From positions 1-48,408 of the forward strand of contig NZ_FTNV01000006.1 in assembly GCF_900156535.1 (NCBI RefSeq): DNA of 48,408 nucleotides, in the 5' to 3' direction. The position numbers were made by a program, and so were the translations under genes. A model generated the notes under the pieces. It saw only the letters and a list, made by a program, of their open reading frames with translations. It had not been told where the DNA came from and did no database searches. Shown here in pieces: positions 18,209 to 27,614 of this stretch; position 1 is the stretch's first letter; every line of letters starts with the position of its first letter. This stretch comes from Roseovarius nanhaiticus (GTDB lineage Bacteria; Pseudomonadota; Alphaproteobacteria; Rhodobacterales; Rhodobacteraceae).

Positions 18209-18919
18209 TCAAGTCCTTTCGGCTTCGAACTTGGCCCAAGCTTTTTCGAGTCTAGTGATGTCGAAACCGGGCGCACGCGCGGCGTCGAGGATGATCCGCT
18301 CGTTGGCAAATACAGTTTCTACCGCCTGCTTCAGGGTCGGAATAACCTCGGCCGGGATGACGAGCGCGCCATGACGGTCGGCATGGATCAAGTCTTCTTG
18401 CCCCACCCGCATTCCCATGATGCTGACCTCGCTGCCAATCTCGGTGATATGGACATAGCCATGGCTGGGGCCGATGGATCCGGCGAGCACCGGAAAGCCC
18501 TCGTCGATCACATCCAGATCGCGCAGGACGCCGTTGGTAACGGCACCAGCCAGCCCGAGGCCTTTGTGGACGGCCACATGTACCTCGCCCCACCAGCCGG
18601 CGATGCAGTTCGGGTAATCGACATCCTCCACGACCGCAACAGTCGGGCCGGCTCCACCCGCCATGGCGCGGAAATAGTCGAGCCTTCTGGCGCGCACGAC
18701 TTCCGGCGGCTCGGTGGAGGGGGCGACGCCGGAGATACGGGCGGTTCTGGCATAGCCCACTATCGCGGCTGTACCGGGCTGCGAGTGCTGCATGGTGCCG
18801 CGCGTGAACCTGCCAAAACCCCGCTTGCCTTGCGCCACCTCGATGGCATTGCAGACGGTCGGCGTGTCTACCTGTCGTAGCAGGTCTAGCAGGCCTTCGG
18901 GTAGTGCGCTTTCAGACAT
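18209..18919 (-). CDS. RraA family protein (HMG/CHA aldolase-like), copy 1
   Basis: A 236-aa protein of the RraA / 4-hydroxy-4-methyl-2-oxoglutarate aldolase fold. The family's oxo-acid site is present as GAVTNGVLRDLD (Arg133, Asp134) with upstream WGEVH and downstream IHADRHGALVIP. Members of this fold are class II pyruvate aldolases, oxaloacetate decarboxylases or RNase E inhibitors. The catabolic setting favours a lyase or decarboxylase. It is the last gene of the TRAP-linked operon, 38 bases after the SDR gene. A paralogue with the same motifs lies at 33768-34490. Confidence 0.88.
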   Translation of the reverse strand: MSESALPEGLLDLLRQVDTPTVCNAIEVAQGKRGFGRFTRGTMQHSQPGTAAIVGYARTARISGVAPSTEPPEVVRARRLDYFRAMAGGAGPTVAVVEDVDYPNCIAGWWGEVHVAVHKGLGLAGAVTNGVLRDLDVIDEGFPVLAGSIGPSHGYVHITEIGSEVSIMGMRVGQEDLIHADRHGALVIPAEVIPTLKQAVETVFANERIILDAARAPGFDITRLEKAWAKFEAERT

Positions 18920-18957
18920 GCGGCTATCATCCTTTTGTCAACAGTCTTGGGAAGGCC

Positions 18958-19716
18958 TCAGCCCGCAGTCCACCCTCCGTCGATCATCTGCGCCGATCCG
19001 GTGACGAGGCTTGATGCGTCCGAGGCCAGGTAGACAACGGCCCCCATGACGTCCTCGACCTGCCCGACACGTCCAAGCTTGATCTTCCGCTCGAGCCATG
19101 CGCGTTTCTCGGGGTCCGCGAATGTGCTTTCGGTCAGCGGCGTGCGGATGAAGGTCGGGCAGACCGTGTTGATGCGGATGCCGAGGGGGCCGAACTCCAT
19201 CGCCATGGCCTTGGTCATCCCCTCGATGGCATGCTTCGAGGCGCAATAGACAGCGCGGTCGATTCCGCCGACATGACCCATCTGGCTGGAGATATGGATG
19301 ACCGAGCCGCCCTTGCCCGCGCCCTTCAGCGCGCGGGCGGCACGTTGCGACAGGAAATAGGCGGCGCGGAGGTTCACGTTCACCACCGCGTCGAAATCGC
19401 CTGGTTCAGTGTCGAGTGCCGGACTGTGACGCGCCAGACCCGCGGCATTCACCACAACGTCGAAGGGCCGGGCGAAGAGCGCGTCCAGCGCATCGAGATC
19501 GGTGATGTCGGCCGTTTGTGCCTCGGCCTGCCAGCCTTGGGCGCGCAATGCCTCGGCGGCCTCTGTCAGCGGTCCGTCGCGCCGCGCGGCGCAGGTCACA
19601 TGCGCGCCCGCTTCGGCCAATGCGGCGGCGCAGCCGAGGCCGATCCCCGACGAGGCGCCGGTCACGAGCGCGCGCTTGCCCTCGAGACGGAAGGAGGGCG
19701 TCCGGGGGAGCGTCAT
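18958..19716 (-). CDS. SDR-family NAD(P)-dependent oxidoreductase
   Basis: A 252-aa classical short-chain dehydrogenase: TGASSGIG (19-26) binds the cofactor, NAAG (90-93) is structural, and Ser143/Ser144, Tyr157 and Lys161 (YCASK) are catalytic. The C-terminus [13 protein letters not shown] is typical. The start is the ATG overlapping the HisD-like stop (ATGA). In the operon it probably oxidises a secondary alcohol left after the HisD-family enzyme has acted; the substrate is unknown. Confidence 0.92.
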   Translation of the reverse strand: MTLPRTPSFRLEGKRALVTGASSGIGLGCAAALAEAGAHVTCAARRDGPLTEAAEALRAQGWQAEAQTADITDLDALDALFARPFDVVVNAAGLARHSPALDTEPGDFDAVVNVNLRAAYFLSQRAARALKGAGKGGSVIHISSQMGHVGGIDRAVYCASKHAIEGMTKAMAMEFGPLGIRINTVCPTFIRTPLTESTFADPEKRAWLERKIKLGRVGQVEDVMGAVVYLASDASSLVTGSAQMIDGGWTAG

Positions 19717-21041
19717 TCGGCCGCGTCCTTGACCTCGGCCGCGGCCCCGTAGGCCACGTTGTCCCCGCCGTAGCGGCGCACGCGCAGATTGCACTGCTCG
19801 GCATGGCCGACGAAGCCCTCGAGCATGCAGAGCCGCGAGCCGACGCGCCCGATCTCGGCCGCCGCCGCGTCACTCGTAACCTTCTGGTAGCTATGCGTCT
19901 TGAGGAACTTGCCGACCCAGAGCCCGCCGGTATAGCGCCCCGCCTTTTTCGTGGGCAGGGTGTGGTTGGTGCCGATCACCTTGTCACCGTTGGCGACGTT
20001 GGTGCGCGGCCCGAGGAAGAGCGCGCCGTAGCAGGTCATGTGCTCGAGGAACCAGTCGTCGCGGTCCGTCATCACCTGCACATGTTCGGACGCGATGTCG
20101 TCCGCGACCTCGAGCATCTCGTCATAGGTGTCGCAGACGATCACCTCGCCATACTCCTCCCAGCTCACGCGGGCGGTGTCGGCGGTGGGCAGGATCTGCA
20201 GCAGGCGGCCCACTTCCGAGAGCGTCTCATCGGCCAGCTTGCGCGAGTTCGTGACCAGAACGGCCGGCGAGTTGTAGCCGTGCTCGGCCTGGCCCAGAAG
20301 GTCGGTCGCGCATATTTCCGCATCGACGGTCTCGTCGGCGATCACCATGGTTTCGGTCGGTCCGGCGAAAAGGTCGATCCCGACGCGGCCGAAGAGCTGG
20401 CGCTTGGCCTCGGCGACGAAGGCATTGCCCGGGCCGACAAGCATATGCACCGGCTCGATCGTCTCGGTCCCGAGGGCCATCGCGCCCACGGCCTGGATGC
20501 CGCCGAGGACATATATCTCGTGCGCGCCGCCGAAATGCATGGCGGCGATGACGCCGGGATTGGGCTCGCCCTGCCAGGGGGGCGTCGCGGCGACGATGCG
20601 CGGCACGCCGGCGACCGAGGCGGTGGCGACCGACATATGCGCCGAGGCGACCATCGGGAACTTGCCGCCGGGCACGTAGCAGCCGACGGATTGCACGGGG
20701 ATGTTCTTGTGCCCGAGGATGACGCCCGGCATCGGCTCGACCTCGATATCGGTCATCGAGGCGCGCTGCGCTTCGGCGAATGCCTTGACCTGGTCCTGGG
20801 CAAAGCGGATGTCGGCCAGCTCCTGCGGCGACAGCTTGGCGATGATGCGCTCGATCTCGGCCTCGGACAGGCGGAAATTCTCGGGCGAGTAGCCGTCGAA
20901 TTTTTCACTGAGCTCGCGCACGGCGGTGTCCCCGCGCGCCTCGATATCGGCGAGCGTCCGCTCGACGATCGCACGCGTCTTGGCGTCGTCCTCGCCGCGT
21001 TCCGCTTCGGATTTGCCTCGTTTGAGATAGTCGATGGTCAT
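19713..21041 (-). CDS. HisD-family dehydrogenase, HpsN-like (sulfopropanediol dehydrogenase type)
   Basis: A 442-aa zinc- and NAD-dependent dehydrogenase of the histidinol dehydrogenase family. Q251-A-E-H254, SEH (Glu319, His320), GTNHTLPT (357-364) and GHAEQ (His413) match the family's metal-binding and catalytic positions. The beginning ([10 protein letters not shown]) and end (NLRVRRYGG) resemble HpsN of roseobacters, which oxidises 2,3-dihydroxypropane-1-sulfonate to sulfolactate. It is not the biosynthetic HisD: it sits in an uptake-catabolic operon with no his genes. Such enzymes oxidise a primary alcohol to a carboxylate in two steps. GGGGGA precedes the start. Whether the substrate is a sulfonate or a sugar alcohol or acid cannot be told. 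Confidence 0.87.
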   Translation of the reverse strand: MTIDYLKRGKSEAERGEDDAKTRAIVERTLADIEARGDTAVRELSEKFDGYSPENFRLSEAEIERIIAKLSPQELADIRFAQDQVKAFAEAQRASMTDIEVEPMPGVILGHKNIPVQSVGCYVPGGKFPMVASAHMSVATASVAGVPRIVAATPPWQGEPNPGVIAAMHFGGAHEIYVLGGIQAVGAMALGTETIEPVHMLVGPGNAFVAEAKRQLFGRVGIDLFAGPTETMVIADETVDAEICATDLLGQAEHGYNSPAVLVTNSRKLADETLSEVGRLLQILPTADTARVSWEEYGEVIVCDTYDEMLEVADDIASEHVQVMTDRDDWFLEHMTCYGALFLGPRTNVANGDKVIGTNHTLPTKKAGRYTGGLWVGKFLKTHSYQKVTSDAAAAEIGRVGSRLCMLEGFVGHAEQCNLRVRRYGGDNVAYGAAAEVKDAAE

Positions 21042-21066
21042 GATGTCGTCCCCCGTTCTGCGGTGG

Positions 21067-21822
21067 TCATTTCGGATCGGAGAGGCTGCCCTGCCAGTCG
21101 GCCACGGGCGCGCCCCGGAGAATGGCGGTGTGATCGGAGCCCACAACGAAGAGCCGCGCGCCCGCCGCGTGATGCGCCGCCAGATCCTCGTGCGGCGCGC
21201 AATAAAGCCCGGTCGCCGCGCCGGGCGTGCCGAGGATCCGGGCCGTTGCCTGCGCGATCTCGGGATCGAAGAAATCATCCTTGCCCGAGCCGACGGCCAG
21301 ATCGGCGCGGCCCACGAAAAGGCCGTCGACGCCCTCCACGGAGGCGATGTCGGCGGCGTTCTCGGCGCCCTCGGGATCCTCGATCTGGCAGATGAGGGCC
21401 ACGTCGCCGCGGTCCGCGCCGAGATGTTCATGCAGGGGCCGCTTGCCATAACCGGCGGCGCGCGTCGTGCCGGCAAAGCCGCGCCCGCCGGCGCCATAGC
21501 GCATGGCGCTGAGGATGGCGCGGGCCTGCCCGGCGGTGTTCACATGGGGGATCAGCAGGCCGGCCGCGCCCGCATCCATGACCTGCAGGATCGTCGCGGG
21601 CCGGTCGTCGGGGAGCCGGACCACCATGTCCAGCCCCAGCGCGCGGCCGGTTAGAATCGCCGTGTCGATCTCGGCGCGCCCGAACGGCGCGTGTTCCGCG
21701 TCGATCACCACCGTATCGAAGCCGGCCATTGCCAGGATCTCGAGGATCATGGGGTGCGGGGTCTTGTAGAAGGTACCGAGGACCGTGTCCCCGGCGTTCA
21801 GGCGATGTCTCAGCCTCATCAT
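21067..21822 (-). CDS. HpcH/HpaI family aldolase
   Basis: A 251-aa class II pyruvate/oxaloacetate-type aldolase. The DAEH motif (Asp41, Glu43, His44), Arg69 (VRLPDD), the metal ligands Gln146/Glu148 (CQIED) and VGRADLAVG with Asp174 are present. These enzymes cleave 4-hydroxy-2-oxo acids to pyruvate and an aldehyde. It overlaps the TRAP permease stop by ATGA and precedes the HisD-like gene by 25 bases, so it should act on a product of the dehydrogenases in the same operon. Confidence 0.9.
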   Translation of the reverse strand: MMRLRHRLNAGDTVLGTFYKTPHPMILEILAMAGFDTVVIDAEHAPFGRAEIDTAILTGRALGLDMVVRLPDDRPATILQVMDAGAAGLLIPHVNTAGQARAILSAMRYGAGGRGFAGTTRAAGYGKRPLHEHLGADRGDVALICQIEDPEGAENAADIASVEGVDGLFVGRADLAVGSGKDDFFDPEIAQATARILGTPGAATGLYCAPHEDLAAHHAAGARLFVVGSDHTAILRGAPVADWQGSLSDPK

Positions 21823-23723
21823 GCTGCCTTTCGCTGGGTCGGGGTGGCGGGGGTGTCGCGGTGCCGTGCTTCGGCCCAGATGAGAAGGGCCAGCAGCGCC
21901 GCACCGCCGAGGGTCGCCCACCATGGCGCCAGGAGGGCGAGGCAGGCCGGAGCGGCCCAGACCGGGATCGTCCAGGCGCGGCCCTGCAGGCGCGCGCCGC
22001 CCAGAAGATGCGCCATCGAGATGGCGAAGACAGCGCCCGATATCAGGGCGCGGGCGATGCCTTCGACGCCGCCGCCCCCGAGCATTCCGGGGTAGGCGAG
22101 AAACAGCATCGGCAGGACGTAGGCGGTGGCCCCGAGCCGCAGCGTCTGCCCCGCGACCTGCATCCACGGCGCCTTGGCGATGGCGGCGGCGACGAAAACG
22201 CCGAGGCAGACGGGCGGCGTCATCACCGACAGCGCGGCGTAGTAGAGCACGAACATATGCACGGTCAGCGGATCGATGCCCTGCTGGATCAGCGCGGGGG
22301 CAAACACGGCGGCGACCATCACATAGGCCGCAGAGGTCGGCAGGCCCATACCTGCGATGAGGCATACGACGGCCATCAGCGCCGCGATGAGAGGGATGTT
22401 TCCCTGCCCGACCGCCAGAACGGCGGAGGTGATCGCGACCCCGAGGCCGGTGAGATTGATCAGCCCCACAAAGACTTGCGCGCCCACCAGAAGGATGCCG
22501 ACGATCACGATACCGCGCCCGCCCTCTTCGAGGGCCCGCACGACGATCCACAGCACCTCGCGCAATTCCTGCCCCGCCCATACTCGCGCCGCGATGACGG
22601 CGGCGATCATGGCGAGCATTCCGTAGCAGGCGGTAAGCTCGACCGAGTTGCCGTTGATGATCCCGAAGGCCAGCCCGCCGAGCCCGGCAAAGATCGGCGC
22701 GAGCCGTGGCAGCGAGACCGCGCCGCGCCAGTCGGGCAAGTTCTCGGGGCTCACCGGCTGGAAGCCGCGTCGCCGCGCGATGACGTGGACGGTGGAATAG
22801 ACGCCCAGATAGAAGAGGATCGCCGGGACGATCCCGGCAAGGGCGATCGACCAGTAGTTGATGCCCACCAGCTCGGCCATGACGAAGGCCGCGGTGCCCA
22901 TAATGGGCGGCGCAAGCTGGCCGCCGGTCGACGCGACCGTCTCGACCGCGCCGGCATAGGCGGGCGGGTATTTCAGCCGCTTCATGAGCGGAATGGTGAA
23001 ATTACCGGTGGTTGCCACATTGGCGACGGTCGAGCCGTTGATCGCCCCGAAGAACCCCGATGCGAAGGTCGCGATCTTGGCCGCTCCGCCGGGCCGCGCG
23101 CCGCCCAGCCGCGCGGAAAGCTCGAAGAATGTCTCGCCCGCGCCGGTATGCAGCAGGATCGCCCCGAAAAGGACAAAGGCTGCCAGCGTGGTCGAGGCGA
23201 CATTGACCAGCATGCCCCAGAGGCCGCGGTCCGAGAGGAAGATGATCTCGGTGATGTAGGACGCGTCAAAACCGCGATGCCCGAAACTGCCGGGGATCAT
23301 GTCGCCGAAGAAGGCATATGCCACCGACAGCCCGACGATGATCGGGAACACCAGATTCGAGGTGCGGCGCGACAGCTCGAGGATGACCGCGAGCGTGCCG
23401 AAACCCATGAGCATGTCCCAGGTCGTCGCCCAGGGCAGCTCGGTCATGATGCGCTCGAAATTGACGATGATGTAGGTGATCGAAACCGTCACGGTCAACA
23501 CCATCACGGCATCGATCGCGATCCCCAGCGGACGCAGGCGCGAGTCCGGCCAGAGTGGATACATTAAAACTCCGAGCGTGGCGATGATGCCGACGAAGAT
23601 CCCCCTTTGCACGAGGGATTCGAAGGGACCGGAAAACGACGTGTAGAAAATGAAGATGCCGAGAAAGATGGATAGCGCCGAGATGATGCGGCCGCGCAGG
23701 GTGGGCGGTTCAGCACTCGCCAT
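21819..23723 (-). CDS. TRAP transporter fused permease (DctQM type, TAXI-linked)
   Basis: A 634-aa inner-membrane protein with about 16-18 hydrophobic segments. The N-terminal ~150 residues are the small-permease (4TMS) part and the rest the large 12TMS permease. FFGAINGSTVANVATTGNFT and ASTGGQLAPPIMGTAAFVMAE are hallmark motifs of the fused TRAP family. It imports the ligand captured by the TAXI receptor encoded upstream, using an ion gradient. GGAG lies before ATG 23723. A strong hairpin separates it from the receptor gene. Confidence 0.93.
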   Translation of the reverse strand: MASAEPPTLRGRIISALSIFLGIFIFYTSFSGPFESLVQRGIFVGIIATLGVLMYPLWPDSRLRPLGIAIDAVMVLTVTVSITYIIVNFERIMTELPWATTWDMLMGFGTLAVILELSRRTSNLVFPIIVGLSVAYAFFGDMIPGSFGHRGFDASYITEIIFLSDRGLWGMLVNVASTTLAAFVLFGAILLHTGAGETFFELSARLGGARPGGAAKIATFASGFFGAINGSTVANVATTGNFTIPLMKRLKYPPAYAGAVETVASTGGQLAPPIMGTAAFVMAELVGINYWSIALAGIVPAILFYLGVYSTVHVIARRRGFQPVSPENLPDWRGAVSLPRLAPIFAGLGGLAFGIINGNSVELTACYGMLAMIAAVIAARVWAGQELREVLWIVVRALEEGGRGIVIVGILLVGAQVFVGLINLTGLGVAITSAVLAVGQGNIPLIAALMAVVCLIAGMGLPTSAAYVMVAAVFAPALIQQGIDPLTVHMFVLYYAALSVMTPPVCLGVFVAAAIAKAPWMQVAGQTLRLGATAYVLPMLFLAYPGMLGGGGVEGIARALISGAVFAISMAHLLGGARLQGRAWTIPVWAAPACLALLAPWWATLGGAALLALLIWAEARHRDTPATPTQRKAA

Positions 23724-23766
23724 GTCGTGATACTCCGGTTTTCATCATGCGATACGGTCAGGATCT

Positions 23767-23794
23767 GGCGCCGGCCCTGATAGGGGCCGGCGCC
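23767..23794 (-). terminator. Strong intercistronic hairpin between TAXI receptor and TRAP permease
   Basis: GGCGCCGGCCC and GGGCCGGCGCC form an 11-bp perfect stem with a 6-base loop, starting 9 bases after the receptor stop. There is no T tract. It probably protects the receptor mRNA or partly terminates, giving more receptor than permease; this is a common arrangement but not shown here. Confidence 0.6.
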
Positions 23795-23803
23795 GCAATC
23801 ATG

Positions 23804-24769
23804 TCAGCGCAGTCGATCTGGGACGGTGTAGCCGGCCTCTTCGTAGTAGCGGATGGCACCCGGATGCAGCGGACTGGTCGCGTAATCCAGCGTCAGCTGC
23901 GCGAGGTCCTGCCCCTTGACGGTTGGAAAGGCGGCGGCCTGTGCATCCATGTTCTCCATCACCGCCTTAGTGATGTCATAAGCCGTCTCATCGTCCATGC
24001 CGGGACGGGCGGAGACACCGATCATGAAGCCCCAAGTCTTGTAGGCGCTGGTATTTTCCATATCGCCACCCGGCATTTCGACGATCGAAAGCTCCGGGAG
24101 GTTCTCCTGGATCTTGGCGACCTCTTCGTCACTGAGGCCGACGACCTGAAGGGGCGTGAAGGCGGCGATGTCTGTGGTCAGTGCGTCGAATTTCGTGCCC
24201 ACGGCCGATTTGACGAACCCTTCCGAGCGGTCATCTTTGATTGCGTTCGCGAGTTCCCCGTTCGTCCCGCGGACCCAGTCCGGCTGGATGTCGAGGAGGC
24301 CGAAAACATCTTCGGAGGTAGCTTCGGTCGAGGAGCCGCGCATTCCCGGCCCCATTGTTACACCGTCGAGGTCGGACAGAGATGCATATTCGCCGTCGCG
24401 CTGCATCACGACGTTCTGCGGTGCCAAAGAGTAGGCCCATAGTAGCTTGGACTCGATGGGATTGCCTTCGAACGCCTTTACGCCGTTATAGGCATGATAA
24501 AGCGACGACGTGGTGATCAGACCGATGTCCAGCTGGTCGCGCGCCATCCGTTTGAGATTGTCGACTGTCGCGCCGGTCTCGACAACGCTTGCCTGATATT
24601 CGTCGGAAAGCGCGTCGTTCACGATGCTCGTGAGCGCCGCAAAATAGGCATAATGCGCGCTCTGAGAGTTTGTCGCGCCAAAAGCGAGACGCTCTTGGGC
24701 ATCGGCGCCGCCTGCAAGAGCGCCGGCGGCTACGAATGCAGCCCCGCCGAGTATGGATTTGGTGAACAT
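23804..24769 (-). CDS. TAXI-family TRAP transporter substrate-binding protein
   Basis: A 321-aa periplasmic receptor. The signal peptide MFTKSILGGAAFVAAGALAG ends near GGADAQ. The mature protein begins LAFGATNSQSAHYAYFAAL, followed by TTSSLYHAYNG, GPGMRGSSTEATSEDVF and a C-terminus ending YYEEAGYTVPDRLR, all consistent with the TAXI (TRAP-associated extracytoplasmic immunogenic) family. AGGAG lies before ATG 24769. It is the first structural gene after the LacI regulator and determines the specificity of the TRAP system. Known TAXI ligands are few (e.g. glutamate-like), so the substrate is open. Confidence 0.9.
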   Translation of the reverse strand: MFTKSILGGAAFVAAGALAGGADAQERLAFGATNSQSAHYAYFAALTSIVNDALSDEYQASVVETGATVDNLKRMARDQLDIGLITTSSLYHAYNGVKAFEGNPIESKLLWAYSLAPQNVVMQRDGEYASLSDLDGVTMGPGMRGSSTEATSEDVFGLLDIQPDWVRGTNGELANAIKDDRSEGFVKSAVGTKFDALTTDIAAFTPLQVVGLSDEEVAKIQENLPELSIVEMPGGDMENTSAYKTWGFMIGVSARPGMDDETAYDITKAVMENMDAQAAAFPTVKGQDLAQLTLDYATSPLHPGAIRYYEEAGYTVPDRLR

Positions 24770-24840
24770 GCTGGTCTCCTCCCGAGATGCGTTAGCAAAA
24801 AAAGCAAACTGCTTCGGCGAAAAGATTGCAATATTTTCCA

Positions 24841-24861
24841 ATTCGAATGAAATTATTTCAT
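24841..24861. promoter_or_regulatory. Palindromes between LacI regulator and TAXI gene (operator candidates)
   Basis: ATTCGAAT (24841-24848, central CG as in LacI-family sites) abuts ATGAAATTATTTCAT (24847-24861, 7-bp arms), which runs into the regulator's stop codon. They lie 70-90 bases before the TAXI start, in an AT-rich patch suited to a promoter. Confidence 0.4.
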
Positions 24862-25895
24862 CCGTGGGTCGCGCGAAGGCGCATCTCGCCAGGCAGGATC
24901 CGGATGCCGCCGTGCGCGCTGTCAGGATCAAAGATCATACCCACCGCCTGATGCAGCATCCGGCGCACTGGCTGGCGCACGGTCGTGAGGCGATAGCTTT
25001 CCCATGAGGCCATGGGAATGTCGTCAAACCCCACCACCGCCACGTCCTCCGGCACCCCAACGCCCATACGCCGTGCGGCGTCCAGCGCGGCGAGTGCCAT
25101 GAGATCGTTGCAGCAAAAAAGGGCGTCGATGCGCGGTCTGATTTGGAAAAGTCGCTCTGCGGCCCCAAACGCGGCTTCATATTGAAAGCCGCCCACTTCG
25201 GTCGCGAACACGTCCTGTGCCGCGTCGCGCAGCGCATCCGAAAGCCCGCGCGCGCGCTCGAGATGAGTGGAGGTATCGATCCTGCCCCCGAGGAAGCTAA
25301 CCCTTTGCCGCCCTCCGTTGATAAAAAGCGCTGCGACATCGCGCGCGCCGGCATAATTATCGCAACAGACCGCATTCGAGTGCCTGTCTGCCTGTATCCG
25401 GTTGTAATGGACGACCGGCATGCGGGCGGCCTTGCAGGCCCGTCCGAGCCGTGACGACATCACCGCCGACGCGACGATCGCCCCGTCTACCCGGTAGTCT
25501 AGCACTTGCTCGAGGACATCATCGACCAGTTTGCCCTCGGGGATCGTATGAAAGATCATCCGGATTCCACGCTCGAACAGGATTTGTGACATCACCTCAA
25601 TGGTCGCCGGATAGAAGGGGTTGAGAATGTCCCCCACGACAAGCGCAACAGTTGGGTGGGCGAAACCGTCCGAGAACCTTGCAGTGGGCCCCGAATACCC
25701 AAGCTCCTTGGCGACGGCAAGTATCGTGGCGCGTGTGTCCGAGGCTATGGACGCACCGGGACGAAAAGCTCGGCTGACCGCAGAAACAGAGTAGCCTGTC
25801 CTATACGCGATGGTCTTTGCTGTCACCTTGGTCAAACCGGAACGGTCCCGTTTTTCTGGACAGGCTCGCGGCGGTGCCGAACCTGTTTTGATCAT
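24858..25895 (-). CDS. LacI-family transcriptional regulator
   Basis: A 345-aa repressor. The HTH and hinge lie in residues ~22-72 (VTAKTIAYRTGYSVSAVSRA, then IASDTRATILAVAKELGYSG). The sugar-binding-like effector domain follows with VALVVGDILNPFY, CDNYAGARDVAALFINGG, RARGLSDAL and the C-terminal VGFDDIPMASWESYRLTTVRQ pattern. AGGGA precedes ATG 25895. It is transcribed in the same direction as, and just ahead of, the TAXI-TRAP catabolic operon. It presumably represses that operon until an intermediate accumulates; this is inferred from position. Confidence 0.92.
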   Translation of the reverse strand: MIKTGSAPPRACPEKRDRSGLTKVTAKTIAYRTGYSVSAVSRAFRPGASIASDTRATILAVAKELGYSGPTARFSDGFAHPTVALVVGDILNPFYPATIEVMSQILFERGIRMIFHTIPEGKLVDDVLEQVLDYRVDGAIVASAVMSSRLGRACKAARMPVVHYNRIQADRHSNAVCCDNYAGARDVAALFINGGRQRVSFLGGRIDTSTHLERARGLSDALRDAAQDVFATEVGGFQYEAAFGAAERLFQIRPRIDALFCCNDLMALAALDAARRMGVGVPEDVAVVGFDDIPMASWESYRLTTVRQPVRRMLHQAVGMIFDPDSAHGGIRILPGEMRLRATHG

Positions 25896-26720
25896 TCATC
25901 CCTGTTCTGGCTGAGCTACACCCGCGACACCAGCTCGCAGACCTGCGTGGATATCGGCTTTTGCCATGGCAACATATCCCGATAACACGTCTGCAGATAA
26001 GAATTTGTCCATGATTATCGAGACCAGTCAACATCATCGCTGATCTGCCCCCGCCGAGTGGTCCAGTTTTATTGTTAGTGCATCGTCAGCCTCTGGTCCA
26101 TTGGTACGAATGCTCCTGGTGCGGGCGGGCAAATCAACTTCCCAACGAAGAGGGGTGCTGCAATTCCTATCCCTCCCGTTCGCCATACGACCAAAACGGA
26201 TACAGTTTTTCGTTGGAAGGCTGCCGGAAAACAATCTGAGGTGATGAAGGCCGTTCGAATAGAGCTTGTTGGACGACCTGACTTCGCGGGAAAGATGTTG
26301 TCGTATGCGGATCGCAGGATATGGGACGCTGCCAACGGTCATGTCACGCCGGGCAATGCAAATAAATGGCGCGAATGGAACATGGCACGCCATATCACTC
26401 GTGTTTGTTCCGAATTAGCAACGATGTCCGGTCTCTGGTTCGTGGACGAAGTGGAGTATGACGAGCCTGAAGAAATTAACATTTTCGCTGATAGCTAGTT
26501 GTTTCATTCAGATGCACCCACAAGTTCACCCTGCACAAAAGTTGGCTGCAACGAGCTGCTAGGTCCAAACTATGATGGCCGGCGAATGGCTGGTTTAATT
26601 TGATGGTTGTTGATGACAACGCATAGATGTGCCGATCGTTAGATACGACGAGATAAAAACTCTATTGGCGCCGCTGATCACCTGCATGCATCCTCCGGTC
26701 AATGGGGGCTGGACGGCGGG
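25896..26720. other. Gene-poor spacer with atypical composition
   Basis: About 825 bases separate the two catabolic operons. The composition is less GC-rich than its neighbours and no frame shows a recognisable domain. It should hold the promoter of the LacI gene; nothing else functional is evident apart from one doubtful small frame at 26244-26498. Confidence 0.5.
26244..26498 (+). CDS. Doubtful small hypothetical protein
   Basis: An 84-codon frame (MKAVRIELVGRPDFAGKMLS … EPEEINIFADS) with a possible GGAAAA ribosome site. The acidic C-terminus and absence of family resemblance give little to judge by. It could equally be a chance frame in the spacer. Confidence 0.25.
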   Translation: MKAVRIELVGRPDFAGKMLSYADRRIWDAANGHVTPGNANKWREWNMARHITRVCSELATMSGLWFVDEVEYDEPEEINIFADS

Positions 26721-27614
26721 CTAGAAGCGGTAGAAGCGCCGCGCGGTGCCGCCGAGGATCTGCGGCAGATCATCCGGCGCGACATCGGCGATCAGCTCAA
26801 ACGCATCGCGGTAAAGCAGATGTAGCTTGTCCACCGGGAAGTTGCTTCCGAACATGGTGCGGTTCGCGCCGAAGAGGTCAATGATCTCGGCTGTCAGATC
26901 GCGGGCACCCTGACCCATGTCAGTGCCAAAATACATGGCATATCCCGACAGTTTTACATGAACATGATCGAGCGCCGCCAGTGCCGCCATCCCGCGTCGC
27001 CAGCGCGCGGCGCCCGCCGCACTCAGGTCATACGGACTACCAAGGTGGTCGATGGCCACCGGCACTTCGGGATGACCGGCCAGAAACTCGGCCGCCGCCT
27101 GCATCTGCTCCGGGTAAAGCTGCAAATCGAAGCTGAGCCCTCGGGCGCCCAAGCTGGCAAATCCCGCCCGCCACCCAAGGTCGCGAAGGTAGTCACGCGG
27201 GGCAAAGCTGATCTCGGGTCGATCCTCCTGCCGCGCGATAATCTGGCGGATGCCTCGAAAGTTCGAATAGGCCATGTGCCGATCGAGTAGGTCATCCAGC
27301 TCCGGCGCGGCTAGATTGACGAACCCGACAATCATGATGGGAAAGCACGCGCTGTCGCTTATTTTTTGTATGAACCGCGTCTCGGCTACCGGGTCGGACA
27401 GGCTGTTATCGACCTGAACATGCACCGACCCCGCAACGCGATCCGGCGCCGCCTCGTTCAAAAACTCGGGCAAGAGATAATCCCGCTGGATGGGCGCCGG
27501 ATCGCCAAACTGGCGGCGCCCCGATTTTTTCAGCCAGACCCAGCCGACGCCCTCGGGGTCCGTATCGGGTGCCCAAATGTGGTGATGTGCGTCAACGACG
27601 CTAGGCAAAACCAT
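26721..27614 (-). CDS. Amidohydrolase (2-pyrone-4,6-dicarboxylate lactonase-like)
   Basis: A 297-aa TIM-barrel hydrolase of the amidohydrolase-2 family. The N-terminal metal motif DAHHHIWAPD, central AIDHLGSP, HVKLSGYAMYF and C-terminal MFGSNFPVDKL match lactonases such as LigI and L-fucono- or L-rhamnonolactonases. It would hydrolyse a lactone or similar carbonyl compound. The start chosen places the metal motif close to the N-terminus as is usual; ATG 27632 is an alternative six codons upstream. Either start lies inside the end of the permease gene, so it is translationally linked as the last gene of the ABC operon. Confidence 0.88.
   Translation of the reverse strand: MVLPSVVDAHHHIWAPDTDPEGVGWVWLKKSGRRQFGDPAPIQRDYLLPEFLNEAAPDRVAGSVHVQVDNSLSDPVAETRFIQKISDSACFPIMIVGFVNLAAPELDDLLDRHMAYSNFRGIRQIIARQEDRPEISFAPRDYLRDLGWRAGFASLGARGLSFDLQLYPEQMQAAAEFLAGHPEVPVAIDHLGSPYDLSAAGAARWRRGMAALAALDHVHVKLSGYAMYFGTDMGQGARDLTAEIIDLFGANRTMFGSNFPVDKLHLLYRDAFELIADVAPDDLPQILGGTARRFYRF

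Noticed and set aside
19713..21041. Biosynthetic histidinol dehydrogenase (hisD)
   Set aside because: Linked to a TRAP transporter, aldolase and SDR, with HpsN-like termini and no other his genes.
19518..23567. Long plus-strand frames of over 600 codons opposite the HisD-like and TRAP genes
   Set aside because: They are low-complexity, have no domain and run antisense to well-identified genes. GC-rich codon bias explains their openness.
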